64,000 bases of DNA from Welwitschia mirabilis (taxonomy: Eukaryota > Gnetophyta > Gnetopsida > Welwitschiales), in the NCBI GenBank assembly GCA_051453625.1, contig JBOZIK010000001.1, forward strand, positions 78,772,810 through 78,836,809. Direction: 5' to 3'. This document shows positions 46,236 through 56,899 of the stretch, piece by piece. The notes beneath the pieces were generated by a model that searched no databases, had not been told where the DNA came from, and was given only the letters and a program-made list of their open reading frames with translations. Every line of letters begins with the position of its first letter. Position 1 is the first letter of the stretch. Position numbers and translations under genes: made by a program.

Positions 46236-46439
46236 TTACTTTGATTCTATTTCCTCCTTTTCTTTGTTAAGAAGCTTTATAATCTTGTTTAGATCATTTA
46301 TCCTCTTTGCCAACTTGTTACATTTCAAGTATAGTTCTTGATAAGTATCTTCTAGATCATCTTTTTCTTCATTAATCACATTCAAATCATCAAGCTCGGA
46401 TGTGCTAGGCAAGTTTTGTAGAGGAATCACAATCACCAT
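46236..46439 (-). pseudogene. C1 gag C-terminal fragment
   Basis: A 67-codon Glu/Lys-rich helix with NEEKDDLEDTYQELYLKCNK and NKEKEEIESK, as found late in SIRE-like gag. Only about 250 bp separate it from the primer-binding site, so the gag N-terminus and capsid region (normally about 1 kb or more) are deleted. Confidence 0.5.
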
Positions 46440-46671
46440 GAAAGATAGTCTTCTATCTCCATCAAATTCTTGACTTAAACTGTTGTCATTTTCCCATGTC
46501 TCCTTTGCATGTTCACAATTTACAATCTACTTGAAAATATATGTACAAACTATCCAAAATATACTAATGAGAGTATAGGTGTCTAAGGTAGGCATAGTTG
46601 AAAATAAAATAGTGGGATTACTCATTTTGGATTCTAGAGTCTAGATTAATTAAAATCTTAATACAGACTCA

Positions 46672-46690
46672 ACTTGCCTCTGATACCAAA
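46672..46690 (-). other. Primer-binding site of copia C1
   Basis: The minus strand reads TTTGGTATCAGAGGCAAG directly after the LTR end, a near-perfect initiator tRNA-Met site (TGGTATCAGAGC). Confidence 0.9.
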
Positions 46691-47948
46691 TGTGGGATCA
46701 AGAACCCTAGAAAGGGGAGGGGGTTGAATAGGTTTCTAAAAATATTCAAATAAATTCATAATATAAACTTGCTTAAAATCAATCACCAAAAAACTTATAC
46801 ATAAACATTGAAAGTATTTTGAAAAATAAAAATTATAGAAAGCACAAAAATATTGATCATGTGCACGCAAGTTTTATAGTAGTTCAGGAAAACCCCCTAC
46901 TTCACTCTCGATAATCAGCTTATTACCAAGCTTGATCGAGATTTTTATTAACTCTTCTAAGTATTTCAAGTTTACCTATAATATTTATAAATGAAATTTT
47001 TCTGAAGGCTTAGTTTCAAACTTTTTAAGAGAAGTTTTCTAAAGGCTTAGTCTCAACCTTTTCAAACAGACTTTTTTTGAAGGCTTAGTCTCAACATTTT
47101 CTAGAAATTATGGTAGTGATGATATAATACCCAAGTGCACTAGTATCACTCCTTCTATGGCTCAATGAAAGTAATGGAGCAATTCTCCTATAAATGATAC
47201 AATCTATGAACAATGGAGTACAATGATCAATTACTAAAATATAATAGTTCAGCCTAAGATCAAAAATCTTTTACAGTGATTTCACTCTTGGCTACTTATG
47301 ATAAAACAACTACATAAAAGATATAAAATTTGCATTTCCATTCCATCCGGTTGTCTTCTTAAACATTTAGTTGACCCCTCCTAGTATTGTCACTTAAACA
47401 GGTATCCTGAGTAAACATTTCGGTCATTCTAGTTTCTTACAGCTTCATGTCTAGTCGATCGTTCATCTTATCACCCACATATCTATCTGGTTGCCTACTT
47501 AATCCTAATAAAATCTATCCTAGTTTTCTGCATTAGGTTCAGTTAACTCCTCAGGTATCTGGTTAACCCCTTGATGGTCAGTTTAGGAGTATTAGATGCA
47601 TAGTGCTTGGGTCTGGTCAATCCCTCATAGGACTGATCGATCCCTTGATGATCAGTTTAGGAGTATTGTTCTCAGGTTTATAGGTCCAATTAACCCCTCA
47701 GAAGTCTGGATAATCCCTTTAAATTTAGTTTAATTCTAAGAGTTTGATCCAAGTGTAGTTGACCTCTTAGAAGTCTGGTCAACCCCTCAAGAGGGTAATA
47801 AAACTGGACAGGTTTCAAGATTAAAATGTGATATTCATAGCTTCAGCTTTTGACTTGTAAGTGATCAATATTTTCTGCACAAGATACAATAAATTTTGCT
47901 TCATAGAAAACATTAATTTGACATAAATCAATAATTCATAATCCAATA
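46691..47948 (-). repeat. 5' LTR of copia C1
   Basis: It starts TGTGGGATCAAGAACCCTAG on the plus strand and matches 40878-42195 along its whole length, with indels (1258 against 1318 bp). It shares the GGTC.GGTCAACCCCT motif string (about 47480-47790). Confidence 0.9.
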
Positions 47949-49400
47949 AAATATATTTTTAATTATAGAATCTATAGATAAGTCTTTAGGCATAATTATG
48001 TCTTTGGATTTTTCTTGCTCAGATATTATGTAGAATTTCTTAAAAGAATATTATGGAATAGAAGATGAAGAGGTAGAGGTTTGACAATTAGATTTAATTC
48101 TGTTTGAAATTAATTCTACTACTTCATCTTTATTATCATTATCACAATCACCTTTATCTATTCTATGATGGATACATTTCTCAACTATAGCTGAACTTAG
48201 ATTATATAATTTCTAAGATTTACTAATTTTTGAGTATCCAAGAAAAATACCTTAAGAGGATTTTAAATTAAACTTCTTAACTTGATTTTCATATTTTACA
48301 ATATAGCAAATGTTACCAAATACATTTAAGTATGATACATTTGGTCTTTCTCATTTCTCCATTTATAAAAAGCTTTGGTAGTACTAGGCTTGAGAAAATC
48401 TCTATTCGATATACAACACGCTATGTTGAAAGATTCACCTTAAAATATTTTAGCTATATCTTTGTCTTATAGCATGTTTTGAAGAATCTTTTTCTTTCTT
48501 TCGACTACATCATTTTGTTTATGAAATTTTAGGGGCTGAAAATTCATGAGAATTATCTTTCTTCTCACTTCATTCATGAAACATTTCATTCCTAAATTAT
48601 CCTCCATGGTCATCCCTTATCTTCTTTATGTAATGTCTTTTATTTTCTATCTTCGACACAGGACTTGAATTTCTTAAAAGGATTTATTTTTATGTCTTAA
48701 AAACAAAACCCATGAAAACCTTAAGAAGTAATTAATAATTACTAGCACATATTTCTTACTATCAACACTCTTAAAGATATAGTACCTAGAAGGTTAATGT
48801 AAAGTAAATCTAGAGATTGTTGAGAGGTAAGTTACTTAATATTAGAAAAAATCTTTTTAGTTTTTTATTCTAACTAATAAGCATGGTGTAATTTACCTTT
48901 AACCTTGATTAAAATTCAAATACCTCTAGCTAAACTATGTTTTGCAATGTTGTAGAGGTTTTTGTAGTTGACATAACCTAAACGTTTATTCAATAATCTA
49001 CTTTCATTTGAAAATATAGAAGACAAACACTTACCATTTAAGGCTTGTCTAATTAAATCAAAATTTTCATCTCTAATAACTAGTTGAAGTAAGTTTTTCC
49101 TATTTATCTAAAACATAATAATTTAAAGCATTAAAGAGAATAGACATATGCTCGTCACACATTTTACTGATGCTAAGGAGGTCATACTTTAAAACATTTA
49201 CATAAAGGATATTGTGAATTATTAGGAAATTCTTACCACTAATAGTACTAATAGCTTTCATGAGTATATTTTTTTTTTGTAAATAAATTTCAAAATCCTT
49301 TGATGAATTTATTCATCTTTGTAAACCTATTTATATCTTCCATCATATATCTTGAGCAACCACTATCAAAATGCTAATGGCATCATTAGTGGCTGATAAA
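47949..49400 (-). pseudogene. C2 copia integrase and protease
   Basis: The minus strand shows IRDDHGG*FRNEMFHE and HEFSAPKIS (about 48640-48530), equal to RSDHGGEFEN / HEFSAPRTPQQNG, with the catalytic Asp kept and the Glu codon turned into a stop. Further up, HNILYVNVLKYDLLSISKMC (about 49215-49150) is the end of the protease region. Upstream blocks (49300-49370) are badly broken. The reading is interrupted on the left by the C1 insertion. Confidence 0.8.
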
Positions 49401-51260
49401 ACATTATGAATCAAAAGACTTTTATGACTCTTTTTATTGCTTTATGTAATTTTAAAATTTTGATTTTTCTTAATGGATTTAAAAACTAAGAAAAGTGCAA
49501 AATCTAGAAAAGGTATTATTAAGATGATAATTAGGCTTAATGTAATCAAACCTATTACAAAAATGCTAAATATGTGATATCTTATCTTTTTTGCTAAATT
49601 TAATGTTTTTAACATAAGGTCAGACACCATTTGATTTGAATTTTTTAAATATTAAAGTTTTAAAATTTAGTGACAAGAAAATTTACTTGAAAAGCATAAC
49701 ATAAATGAGTAGTAGAGAGGTGGAATATATCCTAAGCTACTCTTGTCACTTAGTGTCATTTGTGTAAAATGCATGATTTCTAAGGATTTCTTTCTTGTAG
49801 AAAACTTTAAAATAATTTTATTCAAGTCGTTAACCTTAGAAAGTAAATACTCACATTTATTTTCTCTTACTATTAGTAGGTACTGGAGATACTAAATATC
49901 ATTTTTCAAAGTATGCAACTTGTGCTTTCAAGTTCTTCTTTTTAAGTTTTAATTTTGATAATAGACATTTTTTTTTTCTTCTTCATATTTTGCTACATAC
50001 CTTTTTAAGTCAGAGTTCTCTCTTAGAATCTTTTTAATTTATTTAAAGATTTATTGGTTTGCTTGTATTAAGTATTTTTCTTATTCAACATCATTGTTTT
50101 CTTTAGTTTAATTAATTTCTTCCACTCCTATAGTATCAGAAGTATCAATGTTTGAAAACTAATTCTCTTCTTTATTATTTTCTTCATCATATACAATATC
50201 TAAATCATTTTACAATTATGTTTCATGAGGGTTAAATAATTTAAGGTTAAAAACGTCATTTACTTTAGTAATAAATGCAACATCGTTATAAGTCTATGCC
50301 ATAAGAGATAGCCTTTTATCACTTTGAGTGTCTTCTATTCTAGTTCCTTACTATCCCAATTGGTCATATGGCATTTTTGTTTGGAATTCCTAAATGCCTT
50401 ATGCTTTTTATTATTTATACATTTAAATATAACATGTTAAGATCCTTTAACATGTATAGCATTGGGTACTCTTCTCTCTTGAGTTATCCCTAGATCTTGA
50501 ATATCTTATGCCATGATCCTTCTTGTTTATCCATTTTTTACCTATTAACATATCCTTAAAATTTCTAGTTAATAAGGATAGTTATTTATTATAATTAGAA
50601 TCAAAAGATGAACAATTAGAAAAATAATAATTTCTATCTTTATAATAAGGAGTTGATTTATATTAAGAACCATACCTTTACCCTTGTTACCTTTTTGAAG
50701 ATGATGAAATTCAAAGGTCAAAATATCACATACCAGTTTGTTTAGCTTGACCTTTCTAATGTACTTTAACATCTTACTCTCATATGCCTTTAGAAGGGAT
50801 ATTAGAATCTTATTTTCAATTTGGCTTGTCTAGAGGGGTTCTTTAAGCCTAAATGTTCATAAGTTTATTATTGAAATCTATAAAGGTTTCATCTTCTTGC
50901 ATCTAATTTTTTTAATCTAAGTTATTAATGTTTGTTTCTTCATATTTTTAATTTGGATTATTCCTTTATATGTCATCTAGAAGTAATTCCAAATGTTCTT
51001 AGTAGTAGTAAAGTTTATTATTTCCTTATAGGCTTCTGCATTAATATCATAGCTTATGATGTTTATTACTTTCTTATTGAGCATAACCTTGTCTTTATTA
51101 GCATTTTTCGATTTACTATTTACTTTAATTATAAAATATTTCACTCCATTAATTTTTCATGCTTTCATAGGAGGATGAAATTCTTCTTCTATAATTCTCC
51201 AATAGTTAAAGCTTATTTCTTTTATGAAGACTTGCATCCTTATTGCGGTATGAATTCATG
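49401..51260 (-). pseudogene. C2 copia gag
   Basis: KNIWNYF*MTYKGIIQIKNM (about 51005-50945) is the kEiWdkLevtYeGt.qvKe.k block of SIRE-like gag, and KMKPL*ISIINL*TFRLKEP (about 50900-50840) is the EsI.eM..Rf..i...Lk block. A Lys-rich frame at 50772-50569 fits the later gag region. Many stops. Plus-strand frames here, such as 50932-51279, are shadows. Confidence 0.7.
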
Positions 51261-51642
51261 CAATCCTGAAGCTCTTTAGATAAACCTGTAAATCATATAA
51301 CTTACAGAAAAACACATGCTATTATAGACGAGAGTCACCTGAATGTCATAATCCCAATGAAGGCACTACGCTCAAAGTTAGAGAATTGATTTCCAAAGGT
51401 AGTTTTTGGTCTTTTATCTTTTATTGACTAAAAGTAAATAAACAAGTAAATGCAATGCAAGATGAATGAAGATGAAATACAAGTGCATAGAAGTGGAAAT
51501 GAAATGGATTCACTTGATTCCTAATCCTTTTGTCACAAGAACTAGTTTCTAGCCTTTCTGTCATGAAGACTATCCTTTCTATAATTCATATCAATCAAGA
51601 AGAGTATCTAATAATTCTTAATCAACATAAACTATTAGATCT
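51261..51642. other. Unassigned flank before gap
   Basis: The C2 5' LTR should begin here, but no tRNA-Met primer-binding site and no match to another LTR is visible. Confidence 0.4.
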
Positions 51643-51742
51643 NNNNNNNNNNNNNNNNNNNNNNNNNNNNNNNNNNNNNNNNNNNNNNNNNNNNNNNNNN
51701 NNNNNNNNNNNNNNNNNNNNNNNNNNNNNNNNNNNNNNNNNN
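51643..51742. other. Assembly gap (100 N)
   Basis: Default-size gap at the left edge of a tandem array, probably caused by the repeats themselves. Confidence 1.
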
Positions 51743-54163
51743 TTTATTAGTATCATTCTATGATGATTTAGAAACTTTCATTTTTAATTATGTAGAATCC
51801 AAATTTTTCCTTTAAAACCCTTTTTTTTAAACCATTTACAAAAAAGTTGCAATTTTACTTAGAAAAATTTTAGAACTATTAAATCTTAATTTTCTCAATT
51901 TTACAAAGTGAATTTATCTATCATTATTAATGTATTTCTATAAATTCAAGATTCATTTATATATTATTTTTTAATTAATTTTATAATATAAAATCCATTT
52001 TTTTCAAGATTTATACTTTTCATAATAATCATGATCAAAGTAGAGTTGACTATTATTGTTGTAGTTTTTTCTAGATGAACTATTTCTATTAGTTTTAGTA
52101 GAGTCTATTTAACCTTGAATGTTTGAGGATTCTATTTGATCTTGAATGTTTGAGTTTAGAACCTTATTTTAGGACATATTTTGAGTATTTTAGAGGTTTT
52201 AAGATTTATTAAGTCCATTTTTCTAAATTTTCTCTCTCCTTTTTCTCTCTCTTTTTCCTTTTCTTTCTCCTTTTAGTTAAAATAGCTTGAAATTGAGTAA
52301 GTATTACTTTGATTTCATAAACATTCATATGATAATTTTTATTAATTAGCTATTAATTTGGAATCCAATTTATATGTTTTAATGCTTTTATAACTTATTT
52401 TAAGATAAGTAGAGAGTTATCTTTTAAGTTAAATGTATCAAATTTTAATGAAAATCTTGTTAAAGTTAAATATTTCGTTATATCAAGTTGAAGAATCTGG
52501 CTTTGAAAGTATTATTTTTATTTTCAAAGTTAAAGTAGACTAGTTAATTATAGTTCTTATTTTAACCATAACTCTTTATTGATAACTTCAATGGTTTTAA
52601 ATTTTTATTAGTATCATTCTCTAATGATTTAGAAACTTTCATTTTTAATTATGTAGAATCCAAATTTTGCCTCTAAAACCCTTTTTTCAATCATTTACAA
52701 TCAAGGTTGCAATTTTACTTAGAAAAATTTTAGAACTATTAAATCTTAATTTTCTCAATTTTGCAAAGTGAATTTCTTTATCATTATTGATGTATTTTTA
52801 TAAATTCAAGATTTATTTATATATTATTTTTAATTAATTTTATAATATAAAATCCATTTTTTTAAAGTTTTATACTTTTCATAATAATCATGATCAAGGT
52901 AGAGTTAACTATTATTATTGCAATTTTTTCTAGATGAACTATTTCTATTAGTTTTAATCGAGTCTATTTACTCTTGAATGTTTGAGTCTAGAAACTTGTT
53001 TTAGGATATATTTTAAGTATTTTAGAGTTTTCAAGATTTTTAAGTCCATTTTTCTAAATTTTCTCTTTCCCTTTTCTCTCTCTTATTCCTTTTCTTCTTT
53101 CTTTTAGTCAAAATAGATTGACATTGACTAAGTGTTACTTTGATTTCATAAAAATTCATATACTAGTTTTTATTAATTACTTGTTAATTTTGAATCCAAT
53201 TTAGATGTTTTAATGTTTTTATAACTCATTTTAAGATAATTAGAGAGTTATCTTTTAAGTTAAATGTATCAAACTTTAATGAAAACCTTGTTAAAGTTAA
53301 ATAGTTTGTTATGTCAAGTTAAATAATCTAGCTTTGCAAGTATTATTTCTGTTCTCAAAGTCAAAGTAGACTAGTGAATTATAGTGTTTATTTTAACCAT
53401 AACTCTTTATTGATAACTTTAATGGTTCTAAAATTTTGTCATTATCATTCTTTGATGATTTATAAACTTTCATTTATAATTATTTAGAATCCAAATTTTG
53501 CCTCTAAAACCCTTTTTTCAACCATTTATAATCAAAGTTGCAGTTTTACTTAGAAAAATTTTAAAGCTATTAAATCTTAATTTTCTCAATTTTGCAAAGT
53601 AAATTTAGCTATCATTATTGATGTATTTTTATATATTCAAGATTCATTTATATGTTATTTTTTAATTAATTTAATAATATGAAATCCTTTTTTTCAAGTT
53701 TTATACTTTTCATAATAATCATGGTCAAAGTAGAGTTGACTGTTATTGTTGTAGTTTTTTCTAGATGAACTATTCCTATCAGTTTTAATCAAGTCTATTT
53801 GATCTTGAATATTTGAATCTAGAAACTTCTTTTAGGATATATTTTAACTATTATAGAGGTTTTAAGATTTTTTAACTCCCTTTTTCTTATTTTCTCTCTT
53901 CTTTTCTCTCTCTTCTTCCTTTTGTTCCTTCTTTTAGTCAAAATAGCTTGAAATTGACTAAGTCTTACTTTGATTTCATAAACATTCATATGCTAGTTTT
54001 TATTAATTACTTATTAATTTTGAATTTAATTTAGATGTTTTAATGCTTTTATAACTCATTTTAAGATAAGTAGAGAGTTATCTTTTAAGTCAAATGTATC
54101 AAAATTTAATGAAAATCTTGTTAAAGTTAAATAGTTTAAGAATATAGCTCTACAAGTATTATT
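51743..54163 (+). repeat. ~0.85-kb tandem repeat, about 2.9 copies
   Basis: Units start at about 51743, 52602 and 53436 (859 and 834 bp long), each beginning with an ATTATCATTCT..GATGATTTA-like string followed by AACTTTCATTT. Each unit has the same landmarks: CCTCTAAAACCCTTTTTTC, a TTTATACTTTTCATAATAAT block, a CTAGATGAACTATT block, a CT-rich tract and GATAAGTAGAGAGTTATCTT. The third copy stops near 54163, about 100 bp short. The left edge is at the gap, so more copies may be hidden. No protein is evident. Confidence 0.9.
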
Positions 54164-56890
54164 TTTTGATTCTAGTTTAATGTATACTTTTTATTTAATG
54201 AAATGTTATTTTTAAATTACTTAATTATATCTATGTTAAATGATTTTAAGTAGTAACTTTCTAAGAAAAATTAGTTCTGTAAGAAAATAACTTTGGCAAA
54301 TTTAATTATTTAAATTCTCTTGCTTGTTTGTTTGAGTTATAAATGATTCTTAGATTATTGGTTGATGTTTATAAAAGGCTAATTCTTTTTATTTTATTAT
54401 ATTTCCTTTTTTATATCCCATAAAACTATGGTTTTACACATGTAGTTTTTCATGACTAGTTAGAGTCATGTATGTGTAATGAGTCATATGTCACTCAAGA
54501 GAAATAGTCATTATATCATGTAAAGTGAGAGTTTGATAAGATATAAGTAATATTTCCATAAAAATTCATGTTAAGTATTCCATAGGTTTGATACTCATGT
54601 GTTTCCACTGTTTATGCAATTTAACCTAAGAGATTCCCTTATGCTTTAACTTTAATTATTTATACATGGTTTTCTTTTTCTAAGTTAAATTATTATGTTT
54701 AGTACACATTTATTTTCATAAAGGCTTCGAGCATGATCTCTTTGTTTTAAAATTAAATTTTTAGTTCATTTAAATATGAAAAAATTTGAGCATCTTAATT
54801 TGTAGAGAATTGAATAAATTTTTAAAACATATTAAATAATTTAAAAACTCAAAGTACTTTGAAGGTTATTATCATTTTAGTATAGTGTAATAGAATTGTA
54901 ATTTTAAAAAATTTGATAGTTTTCAATCTTAAATCATAACCTTAGAAATAATATTTTTAGAATTCCAAAATAGCTTAAGATAGTTTTAAAGCATCCTATT
55001 ATGAGTAGAGTTTATAAAAACCTACTAAAATTTATTTTTCTTCATTTTAATTAATTATTAAATTTTGATTATAATGTTTCTTTAAAGCTTAAAAAATTTA
55101 TAACTAATGTCTTAAGTCATAGAAAAATTATTAAAGAAAATTATATAGGTAATTAGAGTATACAAGATAAGTTGTTATTAGTAACCTTAATTTAGATTAC
55201 TTTAAAAAATGTTTTATTAGGAGGAATCCCTCTTTTATCAATTTCTTTTATTTTACTTTAAATATGCATGTTTTTAAGGGTTTTAACCTTAGTAGTTTGC
55301 GTAACATGCATACTCATTAATTTATCACTTATTTTCATGAATTATTTTATAGCCATATGAGTCTTGAATAAATGATTATGTATTAATAACCATGTTTCTT
55401 TTGTTTATATTTGTTACACATAATCATGAAGATTATCATATAAGCATGGAAGAATGCTTCTAGGATTGGGATAACTCCAAGTATGGATTAGTTTATTTAA
55501 ACACATTACTAAATCATGAGTTAATACATTTTGAATATTTTTATTATTATTAAAAAAGAGTATTTCTTTTATTTAAATTTTCATTACTATAATCTTGAAT
55601 ATAAAGATGTTTAAGTATGCTTGTTTGCTCTTTTATATGATTGTTTATATAAAATGAATCCAATGATGATTAAAATTATTATAACTAGGTAAATAATTTA
55701 TTAAATATCTATATTAGTTAGAATTGTTTATTTGTATTTGTGTGGTATATTTATCAAATAGAACTAAATCAAGATAATTCTAATAATGTTCATTCCCATA
55801 CTTGGATTTTATCACCAAGATGGGTTGCATTGCATTTTTTTTTATAATACCATTCTAGAAGTAGATTTAATCACCACTCTGTTGCCCTATCCACGTATGA
55901 ACTTACTCCAACTTAATATCTTGAGCCTTTGGCATTGTTGGATCATCTTGCACCATCTAGAGATGCTTCAAGGAAGTAGTGGTCATTTGTAAGCATGCAT
56001 CCACCTTACATACCCCCTATCACATGTATTAGAGGTATACCGAGGTAAAGTGAAAGCTTATGGAGTTAAGCCCAGCTATGTTTGTATAGTTTAGAACCTG
56101 AAGTAGAATCAACTCACCTCTAGAGGGTGGCCGGATACCGAGTTAGAATGCTATTAATTAGAGTTACAACCTCCTAATATATTGGTTAGGTATTACCCTT
56201 AAGGTTTATCCATGTATGTTAACAACAAGTTTACATCTCTTAAACTATACATAAGATATCTTTTATATGATAAAAAACTAGGAACAAATGAAGGATACAA
56301 ACTTATGAGGTTGCTATTATTTGTAAACCAAAATAACCTAGAAATTAATTGTAGGTAAATATATAATATTAATATGATTTGTCTTTCTTAGAATATAGAA
56401 ATTTTAATAAAGGAGTAAGTAGAATTTGGTTCTAGTTTCCATTGTGTCTATTAGGTAAAAATACTAAAGAAAAAAGTGAGGACAGAAAATAGTGCTTAAT
56501 TAGGATAAGACAAAAGAAGGCATCACAACACCACCACAAGGAAATACTTTTAAAACTTAAAAACATTAGGCTCCTTACATACAAATTTTCTATAAAAATT
56601 GTATAGTCTTAAATCATAGAGTGAAACAAAGTAATTTGGTTTAAAACTTTTCTTAGCATATGTTTATCATAATAAGATTTGTTTTTTTTACTTTTAGAGA
56701 TTTTTAAATTTTTTTCATAATATTTAATTCTATTTTTAACTTAATTAAGGTTAATATTCCTAAATTATAAATCTTCATTAAGATTTTAATTAAGCTATTT
56801 AATGACCTAGAAAGATTTATGTTCAATTTCTAAGATAAGATATAAAGATTTTCCAAAAATATCCCAATAATGTGACATTTCAATGGAGGT
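54164..56890. other. AT-rich sequence with a GC-richer patch
   Basis: No protein is recognised. The patch at about 55980-56220 (ACCGAGGTAAAGTGAAAGC, AGAGGGTGGCCGGATACCGA) has higher GC and looks like LTR sequence of a gypsy element. Together with the tandem repeats to its left it may be one long LTR, possibly the 3' LTR of the Athila/Tat-like element to the right. A second copy was not found. The plus frame at 55786-55992 lies just before the patch and matches no family. Confidence 0.4.
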
Positions 56891-56899
56891 TTTATAGGA

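Larger units (their letters stand above)
40878..47948 (-). mobile_element. Ty1/copia element C1 (SIRE-like), nested in C2
   Basis: A complete LTR pair bounds this minus-strand element: 40878-42195 (3' LTR) and 46691-47948 (5' LTR). The minus strand of the 5' LTR ends GATCCCACA and is followed by TTTGGTATCAGAGGCA, the tRNA-Met primer-binding site. The interior holds protease, integrase, RT and RNase H but almost no gag. Flanking 5-mers AAAGA (40873-40877) and AAATA (47949-47953) are compatible with a target duplication carrying one change. The LTRs have diverged visibly, so the insertion is old yet younger than C2. Confidence 0.9.
39068..51260 (-). mobile_element. Ty1/copia element C2 (SIRE-like), interrupted
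   Basis: A minus-strand copia element. Gag lies at about 50550-51260, protease and integrase at about 48000-49400, RT at about 39900-40870 and RNase H at about 39450-39850. A second copia element (40878-47948) sits between its integrase and its RT. Neither C2 LTR could be recognised: the right end meets an assembly gap and the left end lies beside the truncated gypsy LTR. It may have inserted into that LTR. Confidence 0.8.
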
